Of a DNA stretch of 33,312 nt, positions 16,623 through 24,873 are shown one piece after another (position 1 is the first letter of the stretch; the number at the start of each line of letters is the position of its first letter). The notes under the pieces are model-generated. The model was not told the DNA's origin. It saw nothing but the letters and a program-made list of their open reading frames with translations, and searched no databases. The position numbers and the translations under genes are program-made. This stretch comes from a bacterium. Its GTDB lineage: Bacteria; Babelota; Babeliae; Babelales; JABGSX01. The stretch covers positions 1 through 33,312 of the forward strand of contig JABGSX010000009.1 of NCBI GenBank assembly GCA_018647505.1. The letters are read 5' to 3'.

Positions 16623-16655
16623 AGTTAATATTAAAAACATGATGGAGGTTATATC

Positions 16656-17345
16656 ATGAAATTATCTTATCTTTTATTATTTAGTTTGTTGTTTGCAACT
16701 CCTATGTTGCCAGCGCAAGAACACAGAGGCTCATCTGCCATTAGAACAATAAAAGGGCTTTTTATTTTAACAATAGTAACAGGAACAACAGTAGCTGCAA
16801 CAACAACTGTCGCTTATGTTAATGGTGACGCAGAACAAAAAGCTAGAATTGAGAAAATGGTTGCTTCAGCAAGAAGAAGACTTTCCACAGCAACCGACCT
16901 AACATGTCGTGGAATAGGCTTTATGGTAAGCGCAACAATAAACTTACTCAGCCCAAGCACACCCGCAACAGAAAGACATGAAGAAACACCTGAGCCAACC
17001 ACACCAGTTGTTCAAGTTGCAAAGGTTCTTTCCGTAGCATCAGTATCAAAAGCTACAACGGAAACTCCAGTTGTTCAGGTTGCTGAGGTTGTTCATGCAC
17101 CACCAACAATTATTGATCTTGAAACACTAAAATTAGTAATTAATTCTTCAATAGAAGATTTGGTACTAATAACAGAAGAGGTTTTGGGTACATTAGCTGA
17201 ATACAGAGAAACAGATAGCGCTCCAACAAGAGAAATTGATGCCTTTACAGAGGCACTTGAAGCAACAAAGGCTCACGGAGCAAACAGACTTCAAACAATT
17301 CAGTTTCAAACGAAAGCAAGAGAACTGTTAAGAAAATTACCATAA
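16656..17345 (+). CDS. Exported protein combining ends of its two neighbours, mosaic trio member 3
   Basis: 229 residues after the leader GGAGGTTATATC. Its N-terminal part (signal peptide MKLSYLLLFSLLFATPMLPAQ, then a hydrophobic helix with TTTVAYVNGD and a basic stretch with TDLTCRGIG) corresponds to the gene at 13640. Its last 57 residues (EEVLGTLAEYR, APTREIDAF, ARELLRKL) correspond to the gene at 14940. The coiled coil of both neighbours is missing. In between lies a short Thr/Val linker in which TPVVQVA(K/E)V occurs twice. It looks like a natural fusion or a shortened family member made by recombination. No enzyme motif is visible. Confidence 0.8.
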   Translation: MKLSYLLLFSLLFATPMLPAQEHRGSSAIRTIKGLFILTIVTGTTVAATTTVAYVNGDAEQKARIEKMVASARRRLSTATDLTCRGIGFMVSATINLLSPSTPATERHEETPEPTTPVVQVAKVLSVASVSKATTETPVVQVAEVVHAPPTIIDLETLKLVINSSIEDLVLITEEVLGTLAEYRETDSAPTREIDAFTEALEATKAHGANRLQTIQFQTKARELLRKLP

Positions 17346-17360
17346 TATTATATTGTTTAA

Positions 17361-17393
17361 ATTAAAAGGGGCTCAAATTTGAGCCCCTTTTTT
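17361..17393 (+). terminator. Rho-independent terminator
   Basis: AAAAGGGGCTC (17365-17375) pairs with GAGCCCCTTTT (17381-17391) around AAATTT, followed by more T. Confidence 0.9.
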
Positions 17394-17410
17394 GTGTCCA
17401 TTTTTTACAA

Positions 17411-17624
17411 TTCGTATGCATCCCTTCGATTCGGCATTATGCCTCGCTCAGGGCTATCAGACATTCTTTTGTGTTCGTATACGTTCGACTTCATTCGCGT
17501 TGCTCACTCCGCTCAGTACGAACGGGAATAACTTCTACAATTATCCAAAAGCAAATTCAATAGCAAGCTTGCTTGCCGTTCGCCCTGAGTAAGTCCGTAG
17601 GACGCATCGAATGGGTACGAACGG
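17411..17624. repeat. Cluster of palindromic, GC-richer repeat units
   Basis: Three related units lie in a non-coding gap. Unit A (17411-17454) contains TTCGTA, CCCTTCGATTCGGC and GCTCAGGGC. Unit C (17581-17624) is an inverted relative containing GCCCTGAGTAAG, CATCGAATGGG and TACGAACGG. Unit B (17474-17526) repeats TTCGTA, TTCGACTTC and GCTCAGTACGAACGG. The units share their ends rather than their centres and are clearly richer in G and C than the surroundings. This fits a short dispersed palindromic (REP- or MITE-like) element in several decayed copies. No reading frame here looks like a gene. Confidence 0.7.
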
Positions 17625-17847
17625 ACCAATCAAGTTTAATGTTAAATAACATCTTCACCAAGGCCTTTCGATTAACTTTTTTATTCAAAATAAGTGCATA
17701 AAATAAATATAAACAAAAATTTTATCTCAACAGCACCCAGACGACCATTATTCATTTTTAATTCTGGCCAATTTTCAAAAAAATAGTATCATTAGGTATT
17801 CATGAAAAACAAATGGTAGTAACTATAAAGATGCAGGAGCATTTTGT
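17625..17847. other. AT-rich non-coding stretch upstream of bamA
   Basis: Together with the repeat cluster this forms a gene-free gap of about 450 bases from 17394. I see no reading frame, tRNA or clear promoter in this part, though the bamA promoter must lie here or nearby. Confidence 0.5.
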
Positions 17848-20310
17848 ATGTCATCTTTGCGAAAAATAATAAAAACAAGTCTCTTTTCTTTTTTGATAAT
17901 TTCATCCACTTTAACACCAAATAAAGAAGCTATTGCAAGCACAGAAAGCGTGGTTCCAAAACAAGAAAACCAACACTTAGAAGAAAATACAAACACAGAT
18001 TTTGAAAAAACAAAACACGTAATTAGCAACATAACAGTCCTCGGCAACAAAACAATTCCAGCCAAGGCAATTATGAACATAATCCCGTATAAACTTGGGG
18101 ATTATTTTGACCCTATTTTTTCAAATCAATTAATTCACAGATTATACAAGCTTGGGTATTTTAAAAATGTCGAACTGCGCATTAAGCCATATGGTGAGAA
18201 TACAGTCGACCTGTTCATAGTTGTTGAAGAAAAGAAAAAGCTAAAAGAAGTAATTTTCAATGGTAACACCCAGGTAAAAACAAAAGAAATTTATAAAAAA
18301 GTTCCATTCGAAGAAATACCAACCATCGACAAAGCAGAGCTTAAAAAATACGCAAAAATGATTCAAGCAATCTATATCGAAAAAGACTACCATCTGACAA
18401 AAATCGATTACGAATGGATTGAAGACAAAAACTGTGTCACTGTCGTGTTTAACATTCATGAAAACAAAAAAGTTCTTGTAAAACAGGTCCACTTTAAAGG
18501 AAACAAGCACATATCAAGCAAAAAATTGCGCTCGAAAATTTTTACCCGCGAAGATTGGGTATTTGGCTTTATGAACAAAGCCGGAAGTTATCAACCTGAC
18601 GCAATTGAGTACGACAAATACACCTTGGAAAATATTTATCAAAACAACGGATTTTTAAACGCGAAGATTGTAGACGCTAAAGTTGATTTAAACAAAGAAG
18701 CAAAAACAATTAATGTCACATATACCATCAATGAGGGTGATCAATACGTAATAAGTGAGGTTAATGCATCCGGAAACAACATTATTCCAGACAAAGATCT
18801 GGTCTATAACAGCATGATTCGTCCAGGGCAAATTTACTCAAAAGAAAGACTCAAAAAAGGAATGGAATCAATCCGATTTTTATGGGGAAAACACGGGTAC
18901 TTATACGCTGACGTTGAACCATCAGTTGAACCGGACGAAAAAACTAAAACTGTAAAAATATCTTTCTACACACAGTTGGGCGACAAGGTTTATCTTAACA
19001 GAGTTAACATAATCGGTAACAAAAAAACACGAGACAAAGTAATTCGCAGACAAATTGTCCTAGATGAGGGAGAGCTTTTAACAACGGATAAGCTAGAAAT
19101 CTCTAAAACTAGAGTTGAACTTTTAAGCTACTTCGATCCAAATGGCGGAGTAAACTACAATGTCCGCAAGCTAGATTCTGATACAGCAGACGTTGACTTT
19201 CTTTTAAAAGAAATTAAGACAGGCCGGTTCCAATGGAAGCTTGGTTTTGGTGGGTCAGGGCAGGACATGTCATCACCATCAAAGTCTTTAACCGCCGGAA
19301 TGGAGTTTGCAGACAAAAACTTTATGGGTAAAGGAATTCAAGTCGAATTCAACGCTGAGGGTGGTAAAGAATCAAAAACATTCAGCTTAACCTTGGCCGA
19401 CCCTTGGCTATTTGACCAACACATCACCGGAATTCTTGGGCTTTTCTTTAAACGCTCAACATATGATGAACTTAGAAAGGTTAAACAAGCCCCTGTTGAA
19501 ACTCTTTATGGTGGCTCCATGGGTCTTGGATACACACCAAAAAAATTTGACATGCAACTTCTTGGCGAAGTCGGATTAGACGGAATAAAATACAGCAAAA
19601 GCCCTATAGCAAATATAACCTCAAGCTCTGGAGCTCAAACTGAATATCAAAGAATCCTAGATAAACGATTTACACAAGGGAACACAGTTTGGTTTAGTTT
19701 AGTAACTTCTCAGGACAGGCGAAACCATTCAGTACACGCAAGCAGAGGTCACAGATGGACCGTTTCCAGTAAAATTGGTTTACCAGTAGACAACTTAGGG
19801 TTTTTCAAAATTGAAGGTGATGGAACATGGTATACACCGTTAATTGGAGAAAACGCTCTTACCCTTTCATTACACGGACATTTTGGTCTTGTAACCGGTG
19901 TCGGAAACAGCCAGATTCCATATAGAGAACTGTTCCATATTGGTGGTCCCGCAAGCGTAAGAGGATTTAATTTTGGTCAAATTGGACCAAACTTCTTGGG
20001 TGATTCTATTGGTGCAAAAAAAGCATTCTTCTTAAATACAGAACTCATTTTTCCAATTAAAAAAGACTTCTCTATGAAGGGTGTCGTTTTCTACGACGGT
20101 GGTGCAGGATGGGATACACCGGACGCCAACGATATTTCCTCAACATACCTACAGGACAATAATTTCAACTACAGGCACTCGATTGGTTTTGGCATTCGAT
20201 TAACAAGTCCCACACCAATTCAGGTTGATTTTGGATTTAAACTTGATCGCAACAAAAAGCGTGGTGAAAAAATTAGTGAGGTACACCTAACGGGTTATCA
20301 CGAATTTTAA
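17848..20310 (+). CDS. bamA: BamA, outer-membrane protein assembly factor (Omp85)
   Basis: 820 residues with AGGAG upstream of the ATG, the usual BamA length. It folds and inserts beta-barrel proteins in the outer membrane. After an export signal (about residues 1-30) come five POTRA repeats, recognisable by recurring GN(K/T) turns (ITVLGNKTI, IFNGNTQV, HFKGNKHI, VNASGNNI, VNIIGNKK), then the 16-strand barrel from about residue 455. The Omp85 loop-6 motif VRGF is at residues 704-707 after GGPAS, and the protein ends in an aromatic residue (TGYHEF) as barrel signals do. No other bam gene is adjacent. Its stop overlaps the stop of the convergent gene at 20307. Confidence 0.96.
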   Translation: MSSLRKIIKTSLFSFLIISSTLTPNKEAIASTESVVPKQENQHLEENTNTDFEKTKHVISNITVLGNKTIPAKAIMNIIPYKLGDYFDPIFSNQLIHRLYKLGYFKNVELRIKPYGENTVDLFIVVEEKKKLKEVIFNGNTQVKTKEIYKKVPFEEIPTIDKAELKKYAKMIQAIYIEKDYHLTKIDYEWIEDKNCVTVVFNIHENKKVLVKQVHFKGNKHISSKKLRSKIFTREDWVFGFMNKAGSYQPDAIEYDKYTLENIYQNNGFLNAKIVDAKVDLNKEAKTINVTYTINEGDQYVISEVNASGNNIIPDKDLVYNSMIRPGQIYSKERLKKGMESIRFLWGKHGYLYADVEPSVEPDEKTKTVKISFYTQLGDKVYLNRVNIIGNKKTRDKVIRRQIVLDEGELLTTDKLEISKTRVELLSYFDPNGGVNYNVRKLDSDTADVDFLLKEIKTGRFQWKLGFGGSGQDMSSPSKSLTAGMEFADKNFMGKGIQVEFNAEGGKESKTFSLTLADPWLFDQHITGILGLFFKRSTYDELRKVKQAPVETLYGGSMGLGYTPKKFDMQLLGEVGLDGIKYSKSPIANITSSSGAQTEYQRILDKRFTQGNTVWFSLVTSQDRRNHSVHASRGHRWTVSSKIGLPVDNLGFFKIEGDGTWYTPLIGENALTLSLHGHFGLVTGVGNSQIPYRELFHIGGPASVRGFNFGQIGPNFLGDSIGAKKAFFLNTELIFPIKKDFSMKGVVFYDGGAGWDTPDANDISSTYLQDNNFNYRHSIGFGIRLTSPTPIQVDFGFKLDRNKKRGEKISEVHLTGYHEF

Positions 20311-20774
20311 TCATCAGCTTCTTCATCAACATTGCGAATTAATTTGAATATGAAGCCTTTAACTCCAATAGGGAATGTCATTCTAACAGAAAAATTATTG
20401 TCAGCCTGAACACCAAAATACAACGATGCCATTCTACCACCCACTTCTTTTACCATGGCCCAATACAACTCTCCGGCAGATGGTACCGCAACAATTCTAC
20501 CAAGGTCGGCCCTGTTTATAACTGATGGCACAAACCTTTCTCGTTCTCTTATAACAACCGGCTGCGCAAGAAACAACTCCGCTCTTTTACAATCATACTC
20601 AGAAGCGACTTCACGATCGTCATCAGGAAACCCTTGCCAAGCGTCTACCTTTTCGTGTCTAGAAACATAGTGTGGCATGCAGTCGTGTAGTGATCTAAGA
20701 TCACAACCATCCATACAGACACACTTAATTGAAAAGAATAAAGATAAGATTAAAATAGATACACTTTTTCTCAT
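20307..20774 (-). CDS. Small exported Cys-containing protein, unknown function
   Basis: 155 residues from ATG 20774 with AGGGGAG upstream. A signal peptide (MRKSVSILILSLFFSIKCVC) is followed by a Cys-containing N-terminus (MDGCDLRSLHDCMPH), a charged centre and a C-terminal part with beta-like hydrophobic stretches (MASLYFGVQ, VRMTFPIGVKGFIFKLI). The cysteine spacing would allow a disulfide after export. The family is not recognised. It converges on bamA; both stop codons share the palindrome TTAA and there is no terminator between them. Confidence 0.7.
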   Translation of the reverse strand: MRKSVSILILSLFFSIKCVCMDGCDLRSLHDCMPHYVSRHEKVDAWQGFPDDDREVASEYDCKRAELFLAQPVVIRERERFVPSVINRADLGRIVAVPSAGELYWAMVKEVGGRMASLYFGVQADNNFSVRMTFPIGVKGFIFKLIRNVDEEADD

Positions 20775-20861
20775 AGCTACTCCCCTAATAACAAAATCCC
20801 CGAAAAAACATTTTGTCTTAATAAATTATACTAAACTCGTCTTTCAAAATTCAATACATTC

Positions 20862-20889
20862 TTGCAAGTTTGTATCTCAAAACTTGCAA
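20862..20889 (+). promoter_or_regulatory. Dyad overlapping a candidate promoter of the ftsL-ftsI operon
   Basis: TTGCAAGTTT (20862-20871) and its exact inverse AAACTTGCAA (20880-20889) are separated by 8 bases. The right arm ends in TTGCAA (20884-20889), which with a 17-base spacer and TAAGAT (20907-20912) forms a plausible promoter. A repressor bound at the dyad would block the -35. No regulator is known. Confidence 0.4.
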
Positions 20890-20955
20890 CTTTATAAACT
20901 AAAAAGTAAGATACTTTGTAGTTTTAACAGTATTTATAGGTACTGGGAGAGTTTT

Positions 20956-21231
20956 GTGAAAAAAATACCATTCGCGGTTTTATTCGTAGCCACTCAAATA
21001 CTTTTCGCAGTTTTAATAATCTATAAACAAAGCCGCAAAATTGAACTTTCGTACAAAAAACAACAATACGAAAGACAACAAGAACAGCTAAAAAAGCAAA
21101 AAGAAACATTAACCCAAAAACTTTATTCTCTAAAAAGCCATTCATCCATTAAAAAATTTGCTCGTAAAAAAAATATGAAAAAAATGCGGCTAAGTCATAT
21201 TAAAACTGTCACGCTGGCAGAATTACAATGA
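20956..21231 (+). CDS. ftsL: FtsL-like division protein (GTG start)
   Basis: The frame is open from 20677, but I choose GTG at 20956, which has GGGAGA six bases upstream and opens directly into a membrane segment (KKIPFAVLFVATQILFAVLII). This gives 91 residues: a short cytoplasmic tail, one transmembrane helix and a coiled coil (YERQQEQLKKQKETLTQKL), the standard FtsL layout. FtsL proteins are poorly conserved in sequence, so the call rests on size, topology and position: its stop overlaps the start of the ftsI-like gene (ATGA). It would act at the division site in the inner membrane together with the transpeptidase. Confidence 0.7.
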   Translation: MKKIPFAVLFVATQILFAVLIIYKQSRKIELSYKKQQYERQQEQLKKQKETLTQKLYSLKSHSSIKKFARKKNMKKMRLSHIKTVTLAELQ

Positions 21232-22949
21232 AAAAAGAATATAATATACGATCATTTTTTATCTTTATTGGTTTCATTGTTTTTTACGCAATACTTATTA
21301 TCGCACTGTATAATATTCAAATTTTGCAAAAAAACTTTTTTTCGCAGCTTGGCGAAAAACAATACGAAACCAGCATAACAACAACTCCACCACGCGCACC
21401 TATTTTTGACCGAAACGGCAATATGCTAGCACTAAACAAAGATATAGTTTCAGCATTTTTGCTTCCAAAACAAATCAAAGATCCAAAGAACTTAGAAACT
21501 TTCCTTAAAAAACATTTCCCTGAATCCCACAAGCGTTTAGACAAAAACCTTAGAAAACACTTTATATTCATCAAACGAAAATTATCTAAAAAAGATATCA
21601 AACTCATAAAAGACAGCAATGTTGAAGATATTCATCTTTTAAAAGAACCAAATCGCTACTATTCTCTTGAATGCGCAGGACCAATAGTTGGAATAACAGA
21701 CATAGATAATAACGGACAATTTGGAATCGAATATCTATTTAACAAACAACTTTCTGGAACTCCAACAACGTCCTCCCTAGAAAAAGACGCACGCTCTGGC
21801 CTGTTTTACATAAAAAAAGAAACAACTGTTCAGGGAGCACAGGGAACGCCGGTAAGATTGACAATAGACAGTGATTTACAATTTTTATGCCAAGAAGAAA
21901 TTGAGGAGGTTGTAGACCGTCTGGAAGCCAGAGAAGGATGCGCAATGATTCTCAACCCTACAAACGGAGATATTCTTGCTATTGCAAATTATCCAACATT
22001 CAACCCTAATAACACTACAAAAATAGACATAGGGTTAACAAAAAATAGAGCCGTCTCAGATGTATACGAACCTGGATCAGTTGTAAAAGCATTTATGGCC
22101 ATGGCTGCGTTGGAAGAAAACGTCACATCTCCTGATGAAATTATAAACTGCCGAAGCACCAGATTTACCACAATAGATAGAATTCCTGTTAGCACAATTC
22201 AAGCGCACGGACACCTTTCATTTACAGATGTTATTGCAAAATCAAATAACATCGGCGTTGTGTTAATCGCAAAGCGTCTTGGTAAAACACTATATGACTA
22301 TTACAAAAAAGTTGGCTTTGGGGCAAAAACAGGAGTGTTGCTACCAGGGGAAGAATCTGGTTTTGTTAATCCTCCAGAAAAATGGTCTGCATATTCTTTG
22401 CGGTCGCTGTCTTTTGGTTATGAAATTACAACCACTCTTTTGCAACTGGCTCAGGCGTTTTCTATCATTGCAAACGATGGCTACATGATACGCCCAAGAA
22501 TAATTCTGGACGACAACACAAATTTACAACAAAAAATTGGGCCTATGTTCTCAGAAAAAACACTGTTAACTATCAAAGAAATTTTAGAAACATCTATAAC
22601 AAAAGGAACATCTCGAAGAGCTGCAATTAGGGGATATTACATTATAGGAAAAACAGGTACTGCAAACATAATTATTGACGGTGAATATAGTCCAAACAGG
22701 AGTGCTTATACATTTTCAGGAATAATTGGTAAAGGATCATACAAGCGAATTATTGTTACAATGGTCAAAGACTCCCCAAAGAAAAATTTATACGCTGCAA
22801 ATGTTGCCGCGCCACTTTTTGAACAAATAGCAGAAAAAGTTTTAATACATGACCGTGTAATAAAAAAACCTAAAAAAAAGGTAAAACGTGAAAAACAAAA
22901 TTTTTATTCCCGTGGATATTCCACAAAAAATACAGGAACTGTTTCTTAA
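21228..22949 (+). CDS. ftsI: Peptidoglycan transpeptidase, FtsI/PBP2-type penicillin-binding protein
   Basis: 573 residues. An N-terminal transmembrane helix (FFIFIGFIVFYAILIIALY) anchors the protein. A PBP-dimerisation domain starts at PPRAPIFDRNGNMLA. The transpeptidase domain has all three active-site motifs: SVVK at residues 284-287 (catalytic Ser), SNN at 339-341 and KTGT at 475-478. It cross-links septal peptidoglycan in the periplasm, so this organism probably makes a cell wall. The Lys-rich C-terminus (KKPKKKVKREK) overlaps the start of the aldolase gene by 62 bases. It begins inside the stop of the ftsL-like gene (ATGA), indicating coupling. I prefer FtsI over PBP2 because of that neighbour. 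Confidence 0.92.
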   Translation: MKKEYNIRSFFIFIGFIVFYAILIIALYNIQILQKNFFSQLGEKQYETSITTTPPRAPIFDRNGNMLALNKDIVSAFLLPKQIKDPKNLETFLKKHFPESHKRLDKNLRKHFIFIKRKLSKKDIKLIKDSNVEDIHLLKEPNRYYSLECAGPIVGITDIDNNGQFGIEYLFNKQLSGTPTTSSLEKDARSGLFYIKKETTVQGAQGTPVRLTIDSDLQFLCQEEIEEVVDRLEAREGCAMILNPTNGDILAIANYPTFNPNNTTKIDIGLTKNRAVSDVYEPGSVVKAFMAMAALEENVTSPDEIINCRSTRFTTIDRIPVSTIQAHGHLSFTDVIAKSNNIGVVLIAKRLGKTLYDYYKKVGFGAKTGVLLPGEESGFVNPPEKWSAYSLRSLSFGYEITTTLLQLAQAFSIIANDGYMIRPRIILDDNTNLQQKIGPMFSEKTLLTIKEILETSITKGTSRRAAIRGYYIIGKTGTANIIIDGEYSPNRSAYTFSGIIGKGSYKRIIVTMVKDSPKKNLYAANVAAPLFEQIAEKVLIHDRVIKKPKKKVKREKQNFYSRGYSTKNTGTVS

Positions 22950-23739
22950 AAACTATCAATCAATAGTAAACAAAAAAGGAAACCTGTTTTTATTCGCCGC
23001 TGACCAAAAGATAGAACACTTGCATGATGATCTTGCTGGCCCAACTCTTCCTGAAGAAATTGCAGACCCAGAACACTTTTTTAAAATAGCTAAAAAAGGA
23101 AAAATTGGTGCATTTGCAACACAACTTGGTCTTATTGCAAAATACGGAAAAGATTATCCAGAAATTCCTTATATAGTAAAACTTAATAGCAAAACAAACG
23201 TTGTTCCAGCAAAGCACGACGACCCTTTAAGTTCTCTTTTATGGGATGTAGAAGATGTTGTAACATTCAAAGAAAACTCCGGGTTGAATATTTGTGGTAT
23301 TGGATACACGCTTTACCTTGGAAGCCTTTATGAAGAAGAAATGCTAAGCCAAGCTGCTCAAGTAGTATTTCAGGCACATCAAAACGGTCTTGTTGCAATT
23401 TTATGGGTATATCCAAGAGGAAAACATATAAAACACGAACGGGACCCACACATTCTTGCAGGAGCAACCGGCGTTGCAGCATGCCTTGGAGCCGACTTTG
23501 TAAAGATTCAAACACCACAAAGAATAGACAAATCTCTACAGGAAGTTGTTCGCTCTGCTGGTAGAACAAAAGTTATTTGCGCAGGAGGACCATCCAAAAA
23601 AGAAGACTCCTTTTTAAAAGATTTAGAAAAACAGGTCTCTGTAGGTAAAATAAACGGATTTGCTATTGGAAGAAATATTTTCCAAAAAACACTTAAAGAG
23701 GCTATTAATTTAACAAAAAAAATAGCAAAAATATTATAA
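22888..23739 (+). CDS. Class I fructose-bisphosphate aldolase, DhnA/archaeal type
   Basis: 283 residues from GTG 22888 with AAAAGG upstream; no later Met could start before the conserved N-terminus. The enzyme splits fructose 1,6-bisphosphate into two triose phosphates, using a Schiff-base lysine, in the cytoplasm. Family landmarks are FAADQKIEHL near residue 35, AILWVYPRGKH, the Schiff-base Lys at about residue 206 in ADFVKIQTP, CAGGPSK and the phosphate-binding GFAIGRNIFQ. It overlaps the 3' end of the ftsI-like gene by 62 bases in another frame, which is unusual, and the first exported protein of the next cluster starts 10 bases downstream. Confidence 0.92.
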   Translation: MKNKIFIPVDIPQKIQELFLKNYQSIVNKKGNLFLFAADQKIEHLHDDLAGPTLPEEIADPEHFFKIAKKGKIGAFATQLGLIAKYGKDYPEIPYIVKLNSKTNVVPAKHDDPLSSLLWDVEDVVTFKENSGLNICGIGYTLYLGSLYEEEMLSQAAQVVFQAHQNGLVAILWVYPRGKHIKHERDPHILAGATGVAACLGADFVKIQTPQRIDKSLQEVVRSAGRTKVICAGGPSKKEDSFLKDLEKQVSVGKINGFAIGRNIFQKTLKEAINLTKKIAKIL

Positions 23740-23749
23740 TCAACCACAT

Positions 23750-24238
23750 ATGAATGTAAAATTAATATTGGCCATAACATTATTCATAATCCATTCAAGA
23801 GTCTTTTGTGGTGACCTAGAGAGACTTTTTCATGGTTTGGATGAGTTTGAGTTGTCATATATAAGCTCAAATCCAAGGCTTCTTTTGTCTTTAAGAATGA
23901 AGCATGAAAAAGCAAGAAACCAATATTTTCTTGCCACAGCTATTATGGCCGCAGCATATTTTGACACCAGGCGTTTCCTTCAAATAATGTCTCTTGAACC
24001 AGAACCGCCCGAATCTGTAAAAAATGCCATGCGACAAACAGATTCAGCTGATGAAAGAGCAAAAATTCGCTGTGACTGGCTATGCAAAAAGCCAGATGAC
24101 TCAATTGCCCCTGAATTACAAGAAGCTCTTTTAGAAATAGAGGAAGAAAGATATAAACGGTATAAAAACAAACATATCTTAGCAGCTATAAACTACTTAA
24201 AGCCAATCGTTGAGGGCCAAATACACCTAGTCATTTAA
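23750..24238 (+). CDS. Small exported protein, tandem pair member 1
   Basis: 162 residues. A signal peptide (MNVKLILAITLFIIHSRVFC) is followed by an all-helical domain. The block IMSLEPEPPE, then ERAKIRCDWLC, is shared with the next gene (FMSLEPIED, ERARHRCLRLC), with equal order and similar spacing, so the two are tandem paralogues. The conserved RC-x3-C cysteine pair could form a disulfide after export. No strong ribosome-binding site precedes the ATG; translation may be coupled to the aldolase stop 10 bases upstream. The family is not recognised. Confidence 0.75.
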   Translation: MNVKLILAITLFIIHSRVFCGDLERLFHGLDEFELSYISSNPRLLLSLRMKHEKARNQYFLATAIMAAAYFDTRRFLQIMSLEPEPPESVKNAMRQTDSADERAKIRCDWLCKKPDDSIAPELQEALLEIEEERYKRYKNKHILAAINYLKPIVEGQIHLVI

Positions 24239-24251
24239 AAATGGGAGCAAA

Positions 24252-24776
24252 ATGAAAAGGCAAGGTCTTATTATTTTATTATTATGCATAAAATGCTTAG
24301 CCAGTGATGAAGGTGATGCGCCAATGATAGACCATGATTTTGGCGTGGCACCAACATGCACAGAAATGGGGGGAGACCCCTTTTTACGCGGGCCTTTTTC
24401 ATTAGAAAGCTTTCTTTATAGCCCAAGAAGAGCCATTTGCCACACATTGCGGATCAAAGGAAATGCAAATAGAGAGTTTGTTAGGGCAGCAGCCTATATT
24501 GCCTCCAAATATACCGCAGCAGAATTATTATTTTTTATGTCGCTTGAACCAATAGAAGACTTAGAGCAAGCAACTGTAGCGGAAAACGTGGAAGAAAGAG
24601 CTAGGCATCGTTGCTTGCGATTGTGCATGAATGAAGGTGGAGAGTTTGATTTCGAAATAGCAAAAAGCCTTCTAGTTGTGGAACATAGACGAAAAGAAAT
24701 ATTTCCAACCCCGCTTATCACAGCAACGATATTATTTTTAGAACAAACGCTAGAGCAAGCACCCCAAGAGCACTAG
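24252..24776 (+). CDS. Small exported protein, tandem pair member 2
   Basis: 174 residues with GGGAG upstream, 13 bases after its paralogue. Signal peptide MKRQGLIILLLCIKCLAS, then an acidic, Pro/Gly-rich insert absent from member 1 (GDAPMIDHDFGVAP), then the shared helical core with REFVRAAAYIASKYTAAELL, FMSLEP and ERARHRCLRLC as landmarks. Similarity to member 1 is low overall but collinear, indicating an old duplication. No terminator is visible after it. Function unknown. Confidence 0.75.
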   Translation: MKRQGLIILLLCIKCLASDEGDAPMIDHDFGVAPTCTEMGGDPFLRGPFSLESFLYSPRRAICHTLRIKGNANREFVRAAAYIASKYTAAELLFFMSLEPIEDLEQATVAENVEERARHRCLRLCMNEGGEFDFEIAKSLLVVEHRRKEIFPTPLITATILFLEQTLEQAPQEH

Positions 24777-24873
24777 AAAAAGGTGGACAAACTGTCAAAA
24801 ATAGATTAATATAATTTATAGTTATTTAGGTTTAGAACTATTATTATTTTTTGAATTATTTGTGGAGGTTATC

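Noticed and set aside
17392-17592. Short plus-strand open frame in the gap before bamA
   Set aside because: Its codons run across palindromic repeat units and it has no ribosome-binding site.
20677-20955. N-terminal extension of the ftsL-like frame
   Set aside because: The extra 93 codons overlap a divergent gene and its promoter region and have no FtsL character; GTG at 20956 has a proper ribosome-binding site.
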